A stretch of 64,000 nucleotides of DNA from JBAZPT01 sp041645535 (GCA_041645535.1 JBAZPT010000001.1:248001-312000); one strand, 5' to 3'. Counted from the first letter of the stretch, positions 34,616 to 42,620 are shown. Notes: generated by a model not told the origin, from the sequence alone. A program made the numbers and translations.

Positions 34616-34620
34616 AAAAA

Positions 34621-36561
34621 TTAATTATTGGGATAATAATAAGCATCCACATTGTTTGACGCGTAAACCCTCCAGAATCTTTGTGTATCTTTGAATTGGG
34701 CGTTATCATAATTAGGATTAACTACAATAAAATCAATTCCGATTTCATCGAAACACTTCTTGGCATCCGGCGAATTGGGGGTTGAAATCATCCAGAGCGT
34801 GCACAGCTCTCTTTTTTTTACTCCGTCATAGCGGAAAAACAATCCGCGCGTAAAGGGATAATTGTAGTCGCGCATAAAAAACACTTTCATCCAGGAATCA
34901 GCTGGGACATAATTGTGGTCTTTGACAATCGCGTCCCGGGAATCCGTCCGTTCGGCTAGATAGCGGGAAATCGCGAAAGTTTCCACCGTTTTTTTGCCGG
35001 CCGGAGAACCTTTGAATGACTGATTAATGTCGGACAGCCCGCTGGTAAGCACATATAAAAAAACCAGAGCGACAGCAGCCACAAACAAATTTTTACCGAG
35101 ATATATTTTGCCTGTCGCACGATCGCGTACATACTTTTCAAAAAACCAAACTGCGCCAAAAGCGCCGGCCAGCACCGCCGGAAAAATCAGATAGTTCCCA
35201 ATGCGCGAAGAGGGAATATCAATATGTAAAAGCGTCGGCTTCCAGGAAAGCAGAAAAATAGAAAAAAACCAGCCGGAAATAATCGCGCTTTGATAGGGAT
35301 ATTTTCTGGCACTGGCGAGGAGTATCACAACCCCGATAATTCCCAAAACCAAGCGACTTTCGCCGGCCACAGACTGTAACTGGCTCAAGGCTAGGCCCTC
35401 CTTAGTAGATCTTGACGGTTTACCGATTACGGTTTTCACGGCTTGGTTTTCAATGTAGCCCGGCATCAGGACAAAAAAGAAAAACAACGCGCCAAACAGC
35501 AGCGTCAAAATGACCGGAGCGGAAAAAACCAACGCTGATATTTTTTTGAGTTCCGCAAATATTCCCTTTCTCTTTATAAGCAGCAAAAAAATAAACGAGA
35601 AGGCGAGCGCGAAACCAAAAATAAATGTGGTCAAGTGGTGGGCATAAATCAGTCCAAAAGCCGTAAAGATTCCCAGGGCAAAAAGTGCGGAACTATTTTC
35701 CTTGATGGCGCGATACAGCAGATAAAAAGCTAACGGGACAAAAAGATTGCCGATCAAGTTTCCGACGACTCCGCCGCTGATAAAGTTGCCCTGGGGAGCC
35801 GAAAGAGCGTAAAGTCCGCCAAGAAATAAGATTGAGAGAATAGCCATATTTTTTCCCCAAGAAAAGGAGTCGAAAAAAACTTTGGCTAAAATAAAAATCG
35901 CTAAAAGGCCGATAATATTTATTAAGAAAAGGAGAGTTACAGGGAAAGCCGAAATGACGCTGGCTCCTGAAATTATCCCGACTGCGGCAAAAATTAGATG
36001 CTCGCCAATAATAAAGTCATCGATTTTTCCAGGCTCACTCACGCCGTAACTGCCGTTTTTTTCTATGATATCGACTTTTTGATAAGCAGGGATTTCACCC
36101 GATTCCACAATCTTTCCGACCCAATACATATGGTGCCCCAGATCAGTCGCGCTGGGAGTGATGTTTTTCGCGAGATGCGCGGTGCGAAAAAAAATACTGA
36201 TAAAAATAACCAGAACGATGGTTAAGGTTTGGGCGCGCGAATACTTACCGCGCTCCGGATAAATTACTTCTCCGTTCTCATTTTTTTGGCGCAAATAATA
36301 AAATAAATAGCAAGCAATAAAAAACAGCCCGAAAAATATCAACAGAGAAGCTTTATTGATGCTAATAGAAAACTTATTTAAAAAAATGAGCAGGATATCC
36401 GTGATTATAATGCTCAACCCGAATGACAAAACAAATTTTTCCAAACTATCAAACTTATTTTTTTTGCCAAAAATCGCCAGCAGCAAAAAATAGCCAGGCA
36501 AGAACAGCACCAAAATTATTGCAATATAGAGAAGTATTTGATTTCCCAAAAAACTAAACAT
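34621..36561 (-). CDS. GT-C-like integral membrane protein
   Basis: A 646-residue protein with about 13-14 helices and a C-terminal external domain of about 130 residues. Asp/His-rich outer loops after the fourth helix (ITPSATDLGHHMYWVGKI) resemble catalytic loops of lipid-sugar-dependent GT-C enzymes, and YAHHLTTFIFG is a further conserved-looking loop. I cannot name the family. It overlaps the upstream GT4 by 8 bases and is followed by a small anchored protein, within the long minus-strand glycan operon. Confidence 0.6.
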   Translation of the reverse strand: MFSFLGNQILLYIAIILVLFLPGYFLLLAIFGKKNKFDSLEKFVLSFGLSIIITDILLIFLNKFSISINKASLLIFFGLFFIACYLFYYLRQKNENGEVIYPERGKYSRAQTLTIVLVIFISIFFRTAHLAKNITPSATDLGHHMYWVGKIVESGEIPAYQKVDIIEKNGSYGVSEPGKIDDFIIGEHLIFAAVGIISGASVISAFPVTLLFLINIIGLLAIFILAKVFFDSFSWGKNMAILSILFLGGLYALSAPQGNFISGGVVGNLIGNLFVPLAFYLLYRAIKENSSALFALGIFTAFGLIYAHHLTTFIFGFALAFSFIFLLLIKRKGIFAELKKISALVFSAPVILTLLFGALFFFFVLMPGYIENQAVKTVIGKPSRSTKEGLALSQLQSVAGESRLVLGIIGVVILLASARKYPYQSAIISGWFFSIFLLSWKPTLLHIDIPSSRIGNYLIFPAVLAGAFGAVWFFEKYVRDRATGKIYLGKNLFVAAVALVFLYVLTSGLSDINQSFKGSPAGKKTVETFAISRYLAERTDSRDAIVKDHNYVPADSWMKVFFMRDYNYPFTRGLFFRYDGVKKRELCTLWMISTPNSPDAKKCFDEIGIDFIVVNPNYDNAQFKDTQRFWRVYASNNVDAYYYPNN

Positions 36562-37669
36562 TGATTATTTTTTTAATTTCTTCTAAATATCTTAAAGCAA
36601 TTTTGTCCCAGGTAAAGTTATCCAAAACATATTGCCTGGCTTTTTGGCCAAAACTTTCACGAAAATTGTCATCAGCTAAGACTTCATTGATTTTTGAAAT
36701 CCAGGCATTCGCATTTTCATGTTCAACTAAAAATCCATTCTCACCGTCAATAATTGCGTCTTTCAGCCCCTCAATGTCTGACGCCAATACAACTTTTGCG
36801 CAGGCTGCGCCTTCAATCGCTGTAATGCCAAACCCTTCCATATAGCCAGTGACTTTCACATTGGGCGAAACATAAAGATCCGCGCAATTAAGCAAAACCA
36901 GCTTGTCATTCTCATTAATATCCGGGATCAGCTTGGCTCTATTTTCCAATCTTAATTCCCGGATAGTTTTTTCACAAGCAGGATATGTGTCTTTATTCCC
37001 TGCCGCTTTCGCCGAAACCCTGCCACCTACCGCCACAAAAAAATAATTTTCCGGCAATTCGGGCAGGACATTGCGCAGGAACCATTCCACGCCCTTATGC
37101 GGAACAAATCTGGCAATTCTTAAAATTATTTTTTTATTAGCCGTATCGGTTCCTAAAATTTTAGCCGTGTCTTCACGGAAGCCCGTTGTTTGCAAATCTT
37201 CCGGGACAATGCCATTTGGAATGAAGACGCAATGACCGCGGCTGATCCCGACTTTTTCCGCTTCATCAATCGTGTGATTGCCAACCATAAACAGCTTGTC
37301 GATTTTTTTCAGAGACGGGATATTTATGTATTTATATATTTTGGAAAGAATTCCGGTGTTGTGCACAAAAGTAATATCCAGGCCGTGCACAGTGCTAAAG
37401 ACTTTTTTTCGCGGATAAATAATTTTGAGAACCGCGCCGAGAGGGGAGAGCACGCCGCTGCCCAAAAGACACGCATCAAACGAAGACATTAAGAAAAGGG
37501 CTCTTAAAAATGCCAGGGGTAAAAAAATAGGCAGCCATTTTTTTCCTTTCGCGTTGGAAATAACTTTGACTTCCGCGTGTTTTTTTAAACTTTCTGACAA
37601 ATAGAAATTCTGTCTTTCCAATCCGCCCCAAATAGGCGGAAATGTATGAGAAATATATAATATTTTCAT
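36554..37669 (-). CDS. Glycosyltransferase family 4 (GT-B fold)
   Basis: A 371-residue GT-B enzyme starting ILYISHTFPPIWGGLERQNF, with STVHGLDITF in the acceptor domain, RIARFVPHKGVEWFLRNV at the domain junction and YMEGFGITAIEGAACAKVVL as the donor-binding E-x7-E segment. It probably adds a hexose to a lipid-linked glycan in the cytoplasm. It starts 6 bases after the stop of the GT2 gene and overlaps the following GT-C gene by 8 bases. Confidence 0.9.
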   Translation of the reverse strand: MKILYISHTFPPIWGGLERQNFYLSESLKKHAEVKVISNAKGKKWLPIFLPLAFLRALFLMSSFDACLLGSGVLSPLGAVLKIIYPRKKVFSTVHGLDITFVHNTGILSKIYKYINIPSLKKIDKLFMVGNHTIDEAEKVGISRGHCVFIPNGIVPEDLQTTGFREDTAKILGTDTANKKIILRIARFVPHKGVEWFLRNVLPELPENYFFVAVGGRVSAKAAGNKDTYPACEKTIRELRLENRAKLIPDINENDKLVLLNCADLYVSPNVKVTGYMEGFGITAIEGAACAKVVLASDIEGLKDAIIDGENGFLVEHENANAWISKINEVLADDNFRESFGQKARQYVLDNFTWDKIALRYLEEIKKIINV

Positions 37670-37675
37670 AGAAAA

Positions 37676-38626
37676 CTACTTCTTATATTTTTCTTTTTTA
37701 AAAAGATACATCTGATCTTCCGTCAATTTGCGGTTGGACTTAATCATGTCGGCGATAAGGGCAAAAACGACAAACTGGAGGCCGACTAAAAACAGCGCGA
37801 TGCCGAAAATCAGATAATTGCGATACTGCGTTATTTTAAAATCCGGGAAGTAATTACAAAGAAAGATGCCGAAAGAAATGAACGCTAAAAAAATCAAAAA
37901 TAGCCCTGGAATTCCAAAGAACTTCATTGGACGCACATCCCGGATGGCCTTTAAAATTATTTTAAAACTATTGTTTACATAGCGATAAACGCTGCGCACA
38001 ACCCGCGATTTTCTTTCAGAAAAATATTTAACATTAACTGGAATCCATCTTATCTTGAGATTTTTTCCAAGCAGATCAATAATGACTTCCTGGGTATAAG
38101 TGAAATCGCCCGGCAAGTTGAGGCGCAGCAGCGCTTCACGGCTATAAGCGCGGAACCCGCAAGTCAAATCATAAATTTTTGTGTTCATAAATCCGCCGAT
38201 TAATCTGGCCGCCACGCGGTTGAGAAAACTTTTTATCCATGGAATATCCTGGGCGGTTTTTTCACTAAACCTATCGGCGCTTACCATATCCGCTTCGCCG
38301 TTAAGAATTGGCCGCACAAGCTTCTCAATATCCGCGCAATCAAACTGCCCGTCAGCGTCAATATTAACCATAATATCCGCGCCATTTCGCAGCGCTTTTT
38401 CCACCGCTGTGCGAAAAGTGATCCCAATTCCGCGATTAGCGCGGTGAGAATGAATGAAATCCGCTCCTGCCTCCCTGGCAATCTCGGCAGTTTTATCCCG
38501 CGATCCGTCATCAATAATCTGTATAAAAACCTCGTCAATTCCACGAAAATTTCGAGGAATGTTTTTTATAGTTTCTGCTAATTTTTCTTCCTCATTAAAG
38601 GCGGGAATATTAACAACTAATTTCAT
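37676..38626 (-). CDS. Glycosyltransferase family 2 (dolichol/polyprenol-phosphate sugar synthase type)
   Basis: A 316-residue GT-A enzyme: NIPAFNEEEKL at the start, the nucleotide-binding IIDDGSRDKT (Asp39-Asp40), and the DxD motif NIDADGQF (Asp90/Asp92). Two C-terminal helices (about residues 240-260 and 275-300) anchor it in the membrane, as in DPM1-like proteins of bacteria. It should load mannose or glucose on undecaprenyl phosphate for the GT-C enzymes. It overlaps the upstream 77-residue gene by 4 bases. Confidence 0.88.
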   Translation of the reverse strand: MKLVVNIPAFNEEEKLAETIKNIPRNFRGIDEVFIQIIDDGSRDKTAEIAREAGADFIHSHRANRGIGITFRTAVEKALRNGADIMVNIDADGQFDCADIEKLVRPILNGEADMVSADRFSEKTAQDIPWIKSFLNRVAARLIGGFMNTKIYDLTCGFRAYSREALLRLNLPGDFTYTQEVIIDLLGKNLKIRWIPVNVKYFSERKSRVVRSVYRYVNNSFKIILKAIRDVRPMKFFGIPGLFLIFLAFISFGIFLCNYFPDFKITQYRNYLIFGIALFLVGLQFVVFALIADMIKSNRKLTEDQMYLFKKEKYKK

Positions 38627-38856
38627 TGTTTTTTCTTAATAATTATGCCGGTTGAAGCGCAATTAATGTCGCACTCTGCGTTGTCGATACCCTGATGGAT
38701 TAAATTGTCTGTGCAAACTTTCAGCCGCTTTTGGCACTCAGCCTTGCTGCTGTTGAAATAATCCTTGTTTATTTCATAACCGAAATAGCCTAGCACAAAC
38801 CAGGCGACCACTAAAATGCCCGCGACCCAAATAATTGATTTTAAAATTGAAAACAT
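38623..38856 (-). CDS. Small membrane protein with four cysteines
   Basis: A 77-residue protein with one helix (about residues 7-27) and a short external tail holding four cysteines in the arrangement AECQKRLKVC and AECDINC. This suggests two disulfides or a bound metal. No family recognised. Tight 4-base overlap with the GT2 gene implies co-expression and perhaps a subunit role. Confidence 0.6.
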   Translation of the reverse strand: MFSILKSIIWVAGILVVAWFVLGYFGYEINKDYFNSSKAECQKRLKVCTDNLIHQGIDNAECDINCASTGIIIKKKQ

Positions 38857-38860
38857 ATTT

Positions 38861-38892
38861 TTGGAAATTGAAAATTGATTATTGGAAATTGG
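38861..38892. repeat. TTTCCAAT-rich dispersed segment (intergenic copy)
   Basis: Built from repeats of TTGGAAATTG. Its reverse complement nearly matches 55602-55630 inside the O-antigen-ligase-like gene, with a 3-base gap and a few changes. Confidence 0.5.
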
Positions 38893-38896
38893 CGCA

Positions 38897-40189
38897 TTAG
38901 CGCCCTATGCCTTTATAAATTATACCACATTTTTTGATCGCACCCTTATCCAACGCGTTCACTCCGTCAATGATAATCTTGATGCCGGCGCGCTTGAATT
39001 CTTTGGGAGAAATCTGCTCAAATTCGCTGTGATTTGTCACCAGAATTATAGCTTCCGATTTTTTCAAAAGTTCCTGGACATTTTTGACCGTGGACATCTC
39101 GGAAATATATGGATCAAAAATATGGAGAAGCGCTCCGCGTTCTTTTAAAATTTCAATGATTTTAAGCGCCGGACTTTCGCGCAAATCTCCCACATTGGCT
39201 TTGTAGGAAAGGCCCAGGATTCCAATATTCGAGCCCTTAATTGCCTTTTTTATTTCATTCATTTTAACCTGCAGCAGATCGACGGTGTAAAGGGGCATGC
39301 TGTTATTAATGCCGCGCGCCGTGCGCAAGAACTTGTGGTCGAAATTGTTTTCTTTGGCTTTTTCAATCAGATAATAAGGATCGACTGGAATGCAATGGCC
39401 ACCCACGCCGCGGCTCGGCCAGAACGGCATAAATCCATACGGCTTGGTAGAAGCGCCCCGGATGACATTGGTAATATCGATGTCCATTTTGTCAAAAGAT
39501 TTCGCCAGCTCGTTCACAAAAGCGATGTTAATGTCACGGAAAGAATTCTCCATAATTTTAACCGCCTCCGCTTCGCGGATGGTTCCCATCGGCATAATTT
39601 GGCCGTCGATAATTTTTTCGTAAAACTTTTTCGCCTTAGCCAGCCCAATTCTATCGAATGATCCGACTACGCGCGGAATATTCGTCACATCATAACCTTT
39701 GCTGACAAGATCCTTCCCGGGATTTATTCTTTCCGGGCAATGGGCGATAAAAACATCCCGGCCGACTTTCAGCCCTTCTTTTTCAAAAATCGGTTTTACC
39801 ACTTCCTCGCTCACTCCCGGATTGACTGTTGATTCCAAAATTACCAGCGCGCCTTTTTTTAAATTTTGCGCCACAGCCCGAGAAGCGTTAATAACCGGAT
39901 CCAAAATCGGGTAAAATTTTTCATCCACCGGCGTAGGAACGCAAATCAAAATTATATCAGCTTTTTTGATAATTTTTTTATCCGCTGTCGCTTTGATCCC
40001 GAGCTTCGCAATCCTTTCACTGACATAATCATCCACAAAGGGACTCTTGCCGCTGTTAATCATTTTTATCTTTTTTCGGTCGGTATCTAAGCCATAGACG
40101 TCAAACCCCCGTTCGGCCGCCCGAATTGCCAGCGGCAGGCCGACATAGCCCAGTCCGATTACACAAACTTTTTGCTTATTTTTAGCCAT
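38897..40189 (-). CDS. Nucleotide-sugar dehydrogenase (UDP-GlcNAc/ManNAc type)
   Basis: A 430-residue enzyme of the UDP-glucose/GDP-mannose dehydrogenase family, closest in motif style to WbpA/WecC/VipA proteins that oxidise UDP-N-acetyl-hexosamines. Landmarks are the NAD-binding VIGLGYVGLPLA, VPTPVDEK, ESTVNPGVSEE, CPERINPGKD, MENSFRDINIAFVNE, the active-site GVGGHCIPVDPYY (catalytic Cys266), and GLSYKANVGDLRESP. It heads the minus-strand glycan operon. It is distinct from the Ugd at 16986, so the cell appears to make two different uronic acid donors. Confidence 0.9.
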   Translation of the reverse strand: MAKNKQKVCVIGLGYVGLPLAIRAAERGFDVYGLDTDRKKIKMINSGKSPFVDDYVSERIAKLGIKATADKKIIKKADIILICVPTPVDEKFYPILDPVINASRAVAQNLKKGALVILESTVNPGVSEEVVKPIFEKEGLKVGRDVFIAHCPERINPGKDLVSKGYDVTNIPRVVGSFDRIGLAKAKKFYEKIIDGQIMPMGTIREAEAVKIMENSFRDINIAFVNELAKSFDKMDIDITNVIRGASTKPYGFMPFWPSRGVGGHCIPVDPYYLIEKAKENNFDHKFLRTARGINNSMPLYTVDLLQVKMNEIKKAIKGSNIGILGLSYKANVGDLRESPALKIIEILKERGALLHIFDPYISEMSTVKNVQELLKKSEAIILVTNHSEFEQISPKEFKRAGIKIIIDGVNALDKGAIKKCGIIYKGIGR

Positions 40190-40264
40190 TTTTTTGCAGT
40201 TTAAAAATCATCCGCTTTCTAGAGTGTAGCAGAAAAGGCTAGATTTGGCAACCCTAAGACTTGA

Positions 40265-40336
40265 CCCCGCACTAATTTTGGGCATGCGCTCGTGGCGCAA
40301 AAAAGTAGGCGAAGCCGGCCCAAATTTAGTGCGGGG
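40265..40336. repeat. Three-way-junction palindromic element, copy 2
   Basis: Outer arms CCCCGCACTAATTTTGGGC (40265-40283) and GCCCAAATTTAGTGCGGGG (40318-40336) pair at 18 of 19 positions. Inner hairpins are TGCGCT-CGT-GGCGCA (40285-40299) and GGC-GAA-GCC (40308-40316). The element is intergenic, between the glycan operon and a small membrane ORF. Confidence 0.88.
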
Positions 40337-40366
40337 TTGACAAACCAAACTATTGCCTGCTAGACT
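40337..40366 (+). promoter_or_regulatory. Promoter whose -35 abuts palindromic element copy 2
   Basis: TTGACA (40337-40342) directly follows the right arm of the element. An 18-base spacer leads to TAGACT (40361-40366), and the small ORF starts at 40393. Confidence 0.5.
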
Positions 40367-40392
40367 CCTTGGTTAAAAATTAAACTAATATT

Positions 40393-40524
40393 ATGGGGGA
40401 ATTAAACAAGGGAGAGGTGTATTTCAACCTGGGAGTTATGATTTCCGTCGTAACAATCACCGGCATTTTCAGTTATTTTATGGCCGTGCTGACACTCACA
40501 CTTTTCCAGGTTTTACACATATAA
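40393..40524 (+). CDS. 43-residue single-helix membrane protein
   Basis: Reads MGELNKGEVYFNLGVMIS, then a hydrophobic stretch to residue 42, ending LHI. One helix covers most of the chain (about residues 15-41). It has a promoter in front and no other ORF in the same space. No recognised family and no SD; modest support. Confidence 0.4.
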   Translation: MGELNKGEVYFNLGVMISVVTITGIFSYFMAVLTLTLFQVLHI

Positions 40525-40619
40525 ATCTTGAAAAAAACCAGAAAGTGCAATTTTTGCGGACTTTTGTTGTAGTATATTACAAGAGCGTCGACTGTGGATA
40601 ACTCACTGGTATTTGCGAC

Positions 40620-40647
40620 TTGACAGAATATGCAAATCTGCTATACT
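40620..40647 (+). promoter_or_regulatory. Promoter of the predicted small RNA
   Basis: TTGACA (40620-40625), a 16-base spacer, TATACT (40642-40647). A TGTGGATAA box lies upstream at 40593-40601, as it does in front of the promoter at 12773. Confidence 0.6.
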
Positions 40648-40653
40648 CAGGTT

Positions 40654-40732
40654 ACAAATGCTCGAGGCACATATTTTATGGGCTTCGTGAGGTGTCTGAA
40701 AGGAATCCTTGAAAGAGGGTTCTTTTTGTTTT
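40654..40732 (+). ncRNA. Predicted small RNA with segments complementary to the adjacent tRNA-like gene
   Basis: There is no ORF here. A promoter lies in front, and an intrinsic-terminator-like hairpin ends it: AAAGGAATCC (40699-40708) with GGGTTCTTTT (40717-40726), followed by a T-rich tail to 40732. Inside, AATGCTCGA (40657-40665) is the exact complement of 40778-40786. CGTGAGGTGTC (40686-40696) pairs with 40787-40797 over 11 positions with one G-U. Both targets are contiguous and form the anticodon arm of the tRNA-like gene. If transcription reads through, the same pairs would form a pseudoknot in cis. Not a family I recognise. Confidence 0.45.
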
Positions 40733-40737
40733 ATAAT
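40709..40737 (+). promoter_or_regulatory. Promoter of the tRNA-like gene
   Basis: TTGAAA (40709-40714), exactly 17 bases, TATAAT (40732-40737), with the tRNA-like 5' end about 15 bases later. The -35 lies in the loop of the small RNA's terminator hairpin. Confidence 0.6.
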
Positions 40738-40751
40738 ACACATGTGGATCC

Positions 40752-40824
40752 GGGCCCGTAGTATATGTAGTTAGTATTCGAGCATTGACACCTCGCGAAA
40801 CGGGTGCAAGTCCCGTCGGGTCCA
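40752..40824 (+). tRNA. tRNA-like gene, anticodon ambiguous (TGA Ser or GAC Val)
   Basis: 73 bases fold as a cloverleaf: acceptor GGGCCCG/CGGGTCC (one G-U), TA at 8-9, D-stem GTAT/GTAT, 9-base D-loop, anticodon stem CGAG/CTCG plus a C-C mismatch at 31-39, loop ATTGACA, 4-base variable loop, T-stem ACGGG/CCCGT with loop TGCAAGT, discriminator A, no encoded CCA. Standard numbering gives anticodon TGA, but a serine tRNA should have a long variable arm; a one-base shift gives GAC. G at position 55 and no GG in the D-loop are also unusual. It has its own promoter and terminator. It could be a real but odd tRNA or a tRNA-like regulatory RNA. Confidence 0.5.
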
Positions 40825-40833
40825 CGTCAAGAG

Positions 40834-40857
40834 CCGTCTTTTTGTAAGGCGGTTTTT
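40834..40857 (+). terminator. Intrinsic terminator after the tRNA-like gene
   Basis: CCGTCTT (40834-40840) pairs with AAGGCGG (40846-40852), one G-U, followed by TTTTT. Confidence 0.75.
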
Positions 40858-40915
40858 GATTTGGGAGAAATGAGTTATACTATAAATACATTTAAAAGTA
40901 TTCTTAGGCAAATGT

Positions 40916-41239
40916 ATGAATCTTAATGATCTGCTGGAATTTATAAAACTTGAGGACAAAAGATTGAAAAAGAACCACGAAAACTACTCAGATCAAGAAA
41001 AAAGGATTTTGGCCAGAACCGTCAAGCTTTCCGAAGAAGTGGGCGAACTTTGCAACGAAGTGCTGTTGTTTAACGCGATGCAAAGAAAGGATAAGCAAAA
41101 TGATTATGATGGCAAAAACTTGCCCAACGAAATCGCGGATGTTTTGATAGTAACTTTGCTCTTGGCTCATGCCATGAATGTCGATGTCGAAAAAGCCTTG
41201 GAAAGTAAAATTGAAAAAATCAATAAGCGGTATAAATAA
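40916..41239 (+). CDS. MazG-like nucleotide pyrophosphohydrolase
   Basis: A 107-residue all-alpha NTP pyrophosphohydrolase of the MazG superfamily. Metal-binding motifs are SEEVGEL (ExxE) and NEIADVLIVTL (ExxD), followed by NVDVEKALESKIEKINKRY, the usual helix 4. These enzymes hydrolyse noncanonical or excess (d)NTPs to NMP and pyrophosphate. It is the first of a long series of small plus-strand enzyme genes; the next starts after 6 bases. A TATACT lies about 40 bases before the start. Confidence 0.85.
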   Translation: MNLNDLLEFIKLEDKRLKKNHENYSDQEKRILARTVKLSEEVGELCNEVLLFNAMQRKDKQNDYDGKNLPNEIADVLIVTLLLAHAMNVDVEKALESKIEKINKRYK

Positions 41240-41245
41240 ATTGTT

Positions 41246-41776
41246 ATGGCTATTAAAAGCATTATTCAAATTGGTAATCCAATTCTAAGGAAAAAGACTT
41301 CTTTAGTGAGAGATATTAGCTCCCTAAAATCAAAAAGGATAACAAGAGATCTTATTGGTACACTGAGGGCAAGTTCTCTCATTGGCTTGGCCGCTCCTCA
41401 AATAGGCCAAAGTTTCCAAATTTTCATAACCGAAATGAGAAAAACCGCTAATAGGAAAAATGAAGACAAGGACAAGTTGAGAATCTATATAAATCCCAAA
41501 ATAATTAAATTTTCCAAAAAGACAAATATTGGTTATGAGGGGTGTGGAAGTGTTGGGAATGCCCAGATTTTTGGACCAGTGAAGAGAGCAAGTGAAGTAA
41601 CAATAGAAGCATTAAATGAAAAGGGTAAAAAAATTGTTTTTAAGGCACAAAATTTATTAGCTAGAATTATTCAACATGAATCTGATCACCTAAATGGAAT
41701 TCTTTTTACAGACAAAATTTCTGATTACAAAAAAATTATGAGTAGAGATGAATATAAAAAATTATTAAGAAAATAA
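41246..41776 (+). CDS. def: Peptide deformylase
   Basis: A 176-residue enzyme that removes the formyl group from new proteins. Motif 1 is LIGLAAPQIGQ. Motif 2 is YEGCGSVGN, where the usual EGCLS is changed to EGCGS but the metal-binding Cys is kept. Motif 3 is QHESDH with His144, Glu145 and His148. The changed motif 2 is typical of atypical type III or divergent deformylases and may alter substrate choice. Located among nucleotide-cleaning enzymes rather than next to fmt. Confidence 0.9.
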   Translation: MAIKSIIQIGNPILRKKTSLVRDISSLKSKRITRDLIGTLRASSLIGLAAPQIGQSFQIFITEMRKTANRKNEDKDKLRIYINPKIIKFSKKTNIGYEGCGSVGNAQIFGPVKRASEVTIEALNEKGKKIVFKAQNLLARIIQHESDHLNGILFTDKISDYKKIMSRDEYKKLLRK

Positions 41777-41791
41777 ATAAGGTATAAAAAT

Positions 41792-42307
41792 ATGGCAATA
41801 AATCAAAATCCTCAAATCCATAATCTTGTTATTTGCGCCAATATTTTCGTTAGAAAGGATGGAAAATATCTCTTGCTAAAGCGCTCTCCCTTGAAGAAAT
41901 ATGCTCCTAATTTTGTTCATCCAATCGGCGGAAAAGTTGATCAAAATGAAAATCCACTTATCGGATCACAACGAGAACTTTTAGAAGAAGCTGGAATAAG
42001 GGTAAAAAATATGCGCCTTGAAGCTGTAATTCTTGAAATTAAACCTGTTAAAGATGAGGATGAAAACTGGCTGATTTTTCATTTTTCTGCCGACTATGAA
42101 TCAGGTGAACTGCTCAGTACTGAGGAGGGCGAATTTATATTTTTAAATGTCGATAAAATAGCAGATCAAGATCTTTTTCCGTCCGTAAAGCCCGTTATTC
42201 AAAACATATTGAATCCAAGCGATGGGACAGTTTTTTTGACTGTCAAATATAATAATGATGGGAATATAATTAAAGAAGCAAATGATATTGGTTCGTGCGT
42301 TGTATAA
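41792..42307 (+). CDS. NUDIX hydrolase
   Basis: A 171-residue protein with a perfect Nudix box at about residues 49-71: GGKVDQN, then E, seven residues, and RELLEEAGI. It cleaves a nucleoside diphosphate linked to another group; the substrate (oxidised nucleotide, sugar nucleotide or other) is not predictable. One of three NUDIX proteins in this 8-kb stretch. Confidence 0.9.
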   Translation: MAINQNPQIHNLVICANIFVRKDGKYLLLKRSPLKKYAPNFVHPIGGKVDQNENPLIGSQRELLEEAGIRVKNMRLEAVILEIKPVKDEDENWLIFHFSADYESGELLSTEEGEFIFLNVDKIADQDLFPSVKPVIQNILNPSDGTVFLTVKYNNDGNIIKEANDIGSCVV

Positions 42308-42320
42308 ATGATGTAAAAAT

Positions 42321-42593
42321 ATGGTAACTATCCACAAAAAAGTTTGGAAAGAATATTTTGAGGAAATAATCTCCGGCGAGAAGAAATTTGAGCTTCGACT
42401 AGCTGATTTTGAAGTTAAGAAAGGCGACACTTTAGTTTTAGAAGAATGAGACAAGAACAAAAAAGAATATACCGGAAGGAAAATTGAAACAACTGCGACC
42501 TATATCCTAAAAACTAAAGATGTATCCTTTTGGCCACAGAAAGATATTGATAAATATGGTTTTCAGATTATTCAGTTTGATATAAAAAAGTAA
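42321..42593 (+). pseudogene. ASCH/DUF3850-like gene with an in-frame TGA at an expected Trp codon
   Basis: The frame from ATG 42321 reads VWKEYFEEIISGEKKFELRL, then KKGDTLVLEE, a TGA at 42447-42449, then DKNKKEYTGRKI and a normal end TAA at 42591-42593 (90 codons). In ASCH/DUF3850-like proteins this place usually reads EEWDP-type, so a single TGG-to-TGA change explains the stop. Everything after the stop still looks coding, so the mutation is recent, is read through, or is a sequencing error. The family is thought to bind RNA or modified nucleotides. Confidence 0.7.
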
Positions 42594-42620
42594 GAAATTA
42601 ATAATTAATATGCTTAGGGT

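Noticed and set aside
11142..40601. TGTGGATAA DnaA-box matches as part of a replication origin
   Set aside because: Only three scattered copies, each beside a promoter-like sequence; no cluster, no dnaA or dnaN, no AT-rich unwinding region.
40640..40860. tmRNA (ssrA) as identity of the noncoding locus
   Set aside because: The 3' end resembles a tRNA-like T-arm, but there is no tag reading frame, the 5' end lacks the tmRNA pattern and the cloverleaf has a D-arm and an anticodon arm.
42447..42449. UGA recoded as tryptophan or glycine
   Set aside because: TGA ends several intact genes here, including translationally coupled pairs (for example at 2003 and 4136), so recoding is not general.
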